Part shown: in pieces, positions 62,652 to 64,000 of the stretch
Layout of the letters: every line of letters begins with the position of its first letter
How positions within the stretch are numbered: the stretch's first letter is position 1
Assembly (NCBI GenBank): GCA_021808525.1
Contig: JAKBBK010000003.1
Coordinates: 34,586-98,585, forward strand
Direction of reading: 5' to 3'
DNA from: Pseudomonadota bacterium
GTDB lineage: Bacteria > Pseudomonadota > Gammaproteobacteria > Burkholderiales > Burkholderiaceae_C
DNA length: 64,000 nt
The notes under the pieces: model-generated
Seen by the model: only the letters and a program-made list of their open reading frames with translations
What the model was told of the DNA's origin: nothing
The model's database searches: none
Made by a program: the position numbers and the translations under genes

Positions 62652-64000
62652 TCAGGGCGTGTGCGCCGGCTGCGCCGGCTTCGAGGCGGCGCTGGCCGCG
62701 CTCGCCTGCTGCGCCGGAGCCTTTTCCGTGATCACCGGCTTGTGCTGCAGCAGGTTCAGGGCCTGTTCGAGCTGCCAGTCCTGCTTGCTGCCGTATTCGG
62801 GCAGCTTGGGGAACTTCTTCGGGTTCTTCTCGATGGCCGCTTCCAGTTCCTGGCGGGCCTCGTGCTGGCGTTGCAGTTCCTGGCGCAGCTGCGGGGAGCT
62901 GGCGGCCTGCGTGCCGGTGCCGATCTGGTTCTTGTAGTCCACCTCGCGCATGCGCAGCGCCGCGTAGGGGTCGCCGCTGGGCAGGGGGCCTACCACGTAG
63001 TTGGGCGTGATTCCGCGCGCCTGGATGGATTCGCCGTTGGGCGTGAAGTAGCGCGCGGTGGTCAGCTTCAGCGCGGTATCCGGGCCCAGCGGGAGCACGG
63101 TCTGCACCGAACCCTTGCCGAAGGTCAGCTCACCCATCACCTGGGCGCGTTTGTAGTCCTGCAGCGCACCGGTGACGATTTCCGAGGCCGAGGCCGAGCC
63201 CCCGTTGACCAGCACCACCAGCGGCACGGTCTTCACCGCATCCGGCAGCGAGGCCAGCGGGTTCTGCCCGGGCACGCGGGAGTAGTCGCTGGGCGTGTTG
63301 CGGTAGCTCACGTTGGCCTCGGGGATCTGCCCGCGGGTGGACACGATCACCGAGTTGGGCGGCAGGAAGGCCGAGGCCACGCCCACGGCGCTTTCCAGCA
63401 GGCCGCCCGGGTCATTGCGCAGGTCCAGCACCAGGCCCTTGAGCCTGGGATCGGCCTTGTACAGATCGTCCACCTTGGCCACGAACTCGGGCAGGGTGTC
63501 GGACTGGAACTGGTTGATGCGCACCCAGCCGTAGCCGGGCTCGACCATGCGCCCACGCACGCTCTGCACGTGGATTTCCTCCCGGGTGATGACCAGGGTC
63601 ATCGTGCGGTTGGTGCTCTTGCGCACCAGCGTGAGCCGAACCTGCGTGCCGGGCTTGCCGCGCATGAGCTTGACCGCCTTGTCCAGGGCAAGCCCCTTGA
63701 CGGCGGTGTCGTCGATGCGCGTGATCAGGTCGCCGGCCTGGATGCCCGCGCGCGCGGCCGGCGAGCCCTCGATGGGCGAGACCACCTGGATCAGCCCGTC
63801 CTTGGGCGCGATCTCGATGCCCACGCCGACGAACTTGCCGCTGGTGCTCTCGCGAAACTCCTTGTAATCTTTCGCATCCAGGTATTCCGAATGCGGATCC
63901 AGGCCGTTGACCATGCCGTTGATGGCATCCTGCACGAGCTTCTTGCCGTGCACCGGCTCGAAGTAGTCGGCCTTGATCAGGCCGTACACCGCAGCCAGTT
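62652..64000 (-). CDS. S41 family C-terminal processing peptidase, N-terminus outside window
   Basis: PDZ GVGIEIAPKDGLIQVVSPIEGSPAARAGIQAGDLI; catalytic VLVNGGSASASEIVTGALQDYKRA...GELTFGKGSVQ. Confidence 0.93.
   Translation of the reverse strand, partial: LAAVYGLIKADYFEPVHGKKLVQDAINGMVNGLDPHSEYLDAKDYKEFRESTSGKFVGVGIEIAPKDGLIQVVSPIEGSPAARAGIQAGDLITRIDDTAVKGLALDKAVKLMRGKPGTQVRLTLVRKSTNRTMTLVITREEIHVQSVRGRMVEPGYGWVRINQFQSDTLPEFVAKVDDLYKADPRLKGLVLDLRNDPGGLLESAVGVASAFLPPNSVIVSTRGQIPEANVSYRNTPSDYSRVPGQNPLASLPDAVKTVPLVVLVNGGSASASEIVTGALQDYKRAQVMGELTFGKGSVQTVLPLGPDTALKLTTARYFTPNGESIQARGITPNYVVGPLPSGDPYAALRMREVDYKNQIGTGTQAASSPQLRQELQRQHEARQELEAAIEKNPKKFPKLPEYGSKQDWQLEQALNLLQHKPVITEKAPAQQASAASAASKPAQPAHTP

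Overview
This 64 kb, GC-rich window looks like a Burkholderiales-type betaproteobacterial chromosome, judged from gene content and order. No rRNA, tRNA, CRISPR array, IS transposase or phage module was recognised. Most of the window is dense core metabolism: nadE, glnB, ribBX-ribH-nusB / ribD-nrdR, purN-rsmB, bamC-dapA, parE-parC, rhlE, waaF, ilvE, radA-alr, lplT, a partial paa (phenylacetate) cluster with a recognisable palindromic operator, mdtABC plus an outer-membrane factor, moeB and ctpA. The most unusual region is the first 4.4 kb. It is a tandem, translationally coupled array of secreted DUF2844 and lipoprotein DUF3443 genes. The DUF3443 proteins carry the ordered hallmarks of a bilobal pepsin-like aspartic protease (D-[ST]-G, NG-[IV]-LG, IDSG and a C-terminal LGLPYFFGRSIAY block). 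The array also contains an in-frame deleted DUF2844 remnant whose 81-nt deletion matches a direct repeat in the intact paralogue. Other leads are an ECF sigma / DUF3619 / DUF3106 module resembling CnrH-CnrY-CnrX in layout, a large inverted-repeat element between two convergent genes, a duplicated RBS and start codon creating a 5-codon leader ORF in front of lplT, DnaA-box-like sites and a palindrome upstream of parE, and divergent genes with overlapping start codons. All family calls are from reading the sequence; no searches were run.
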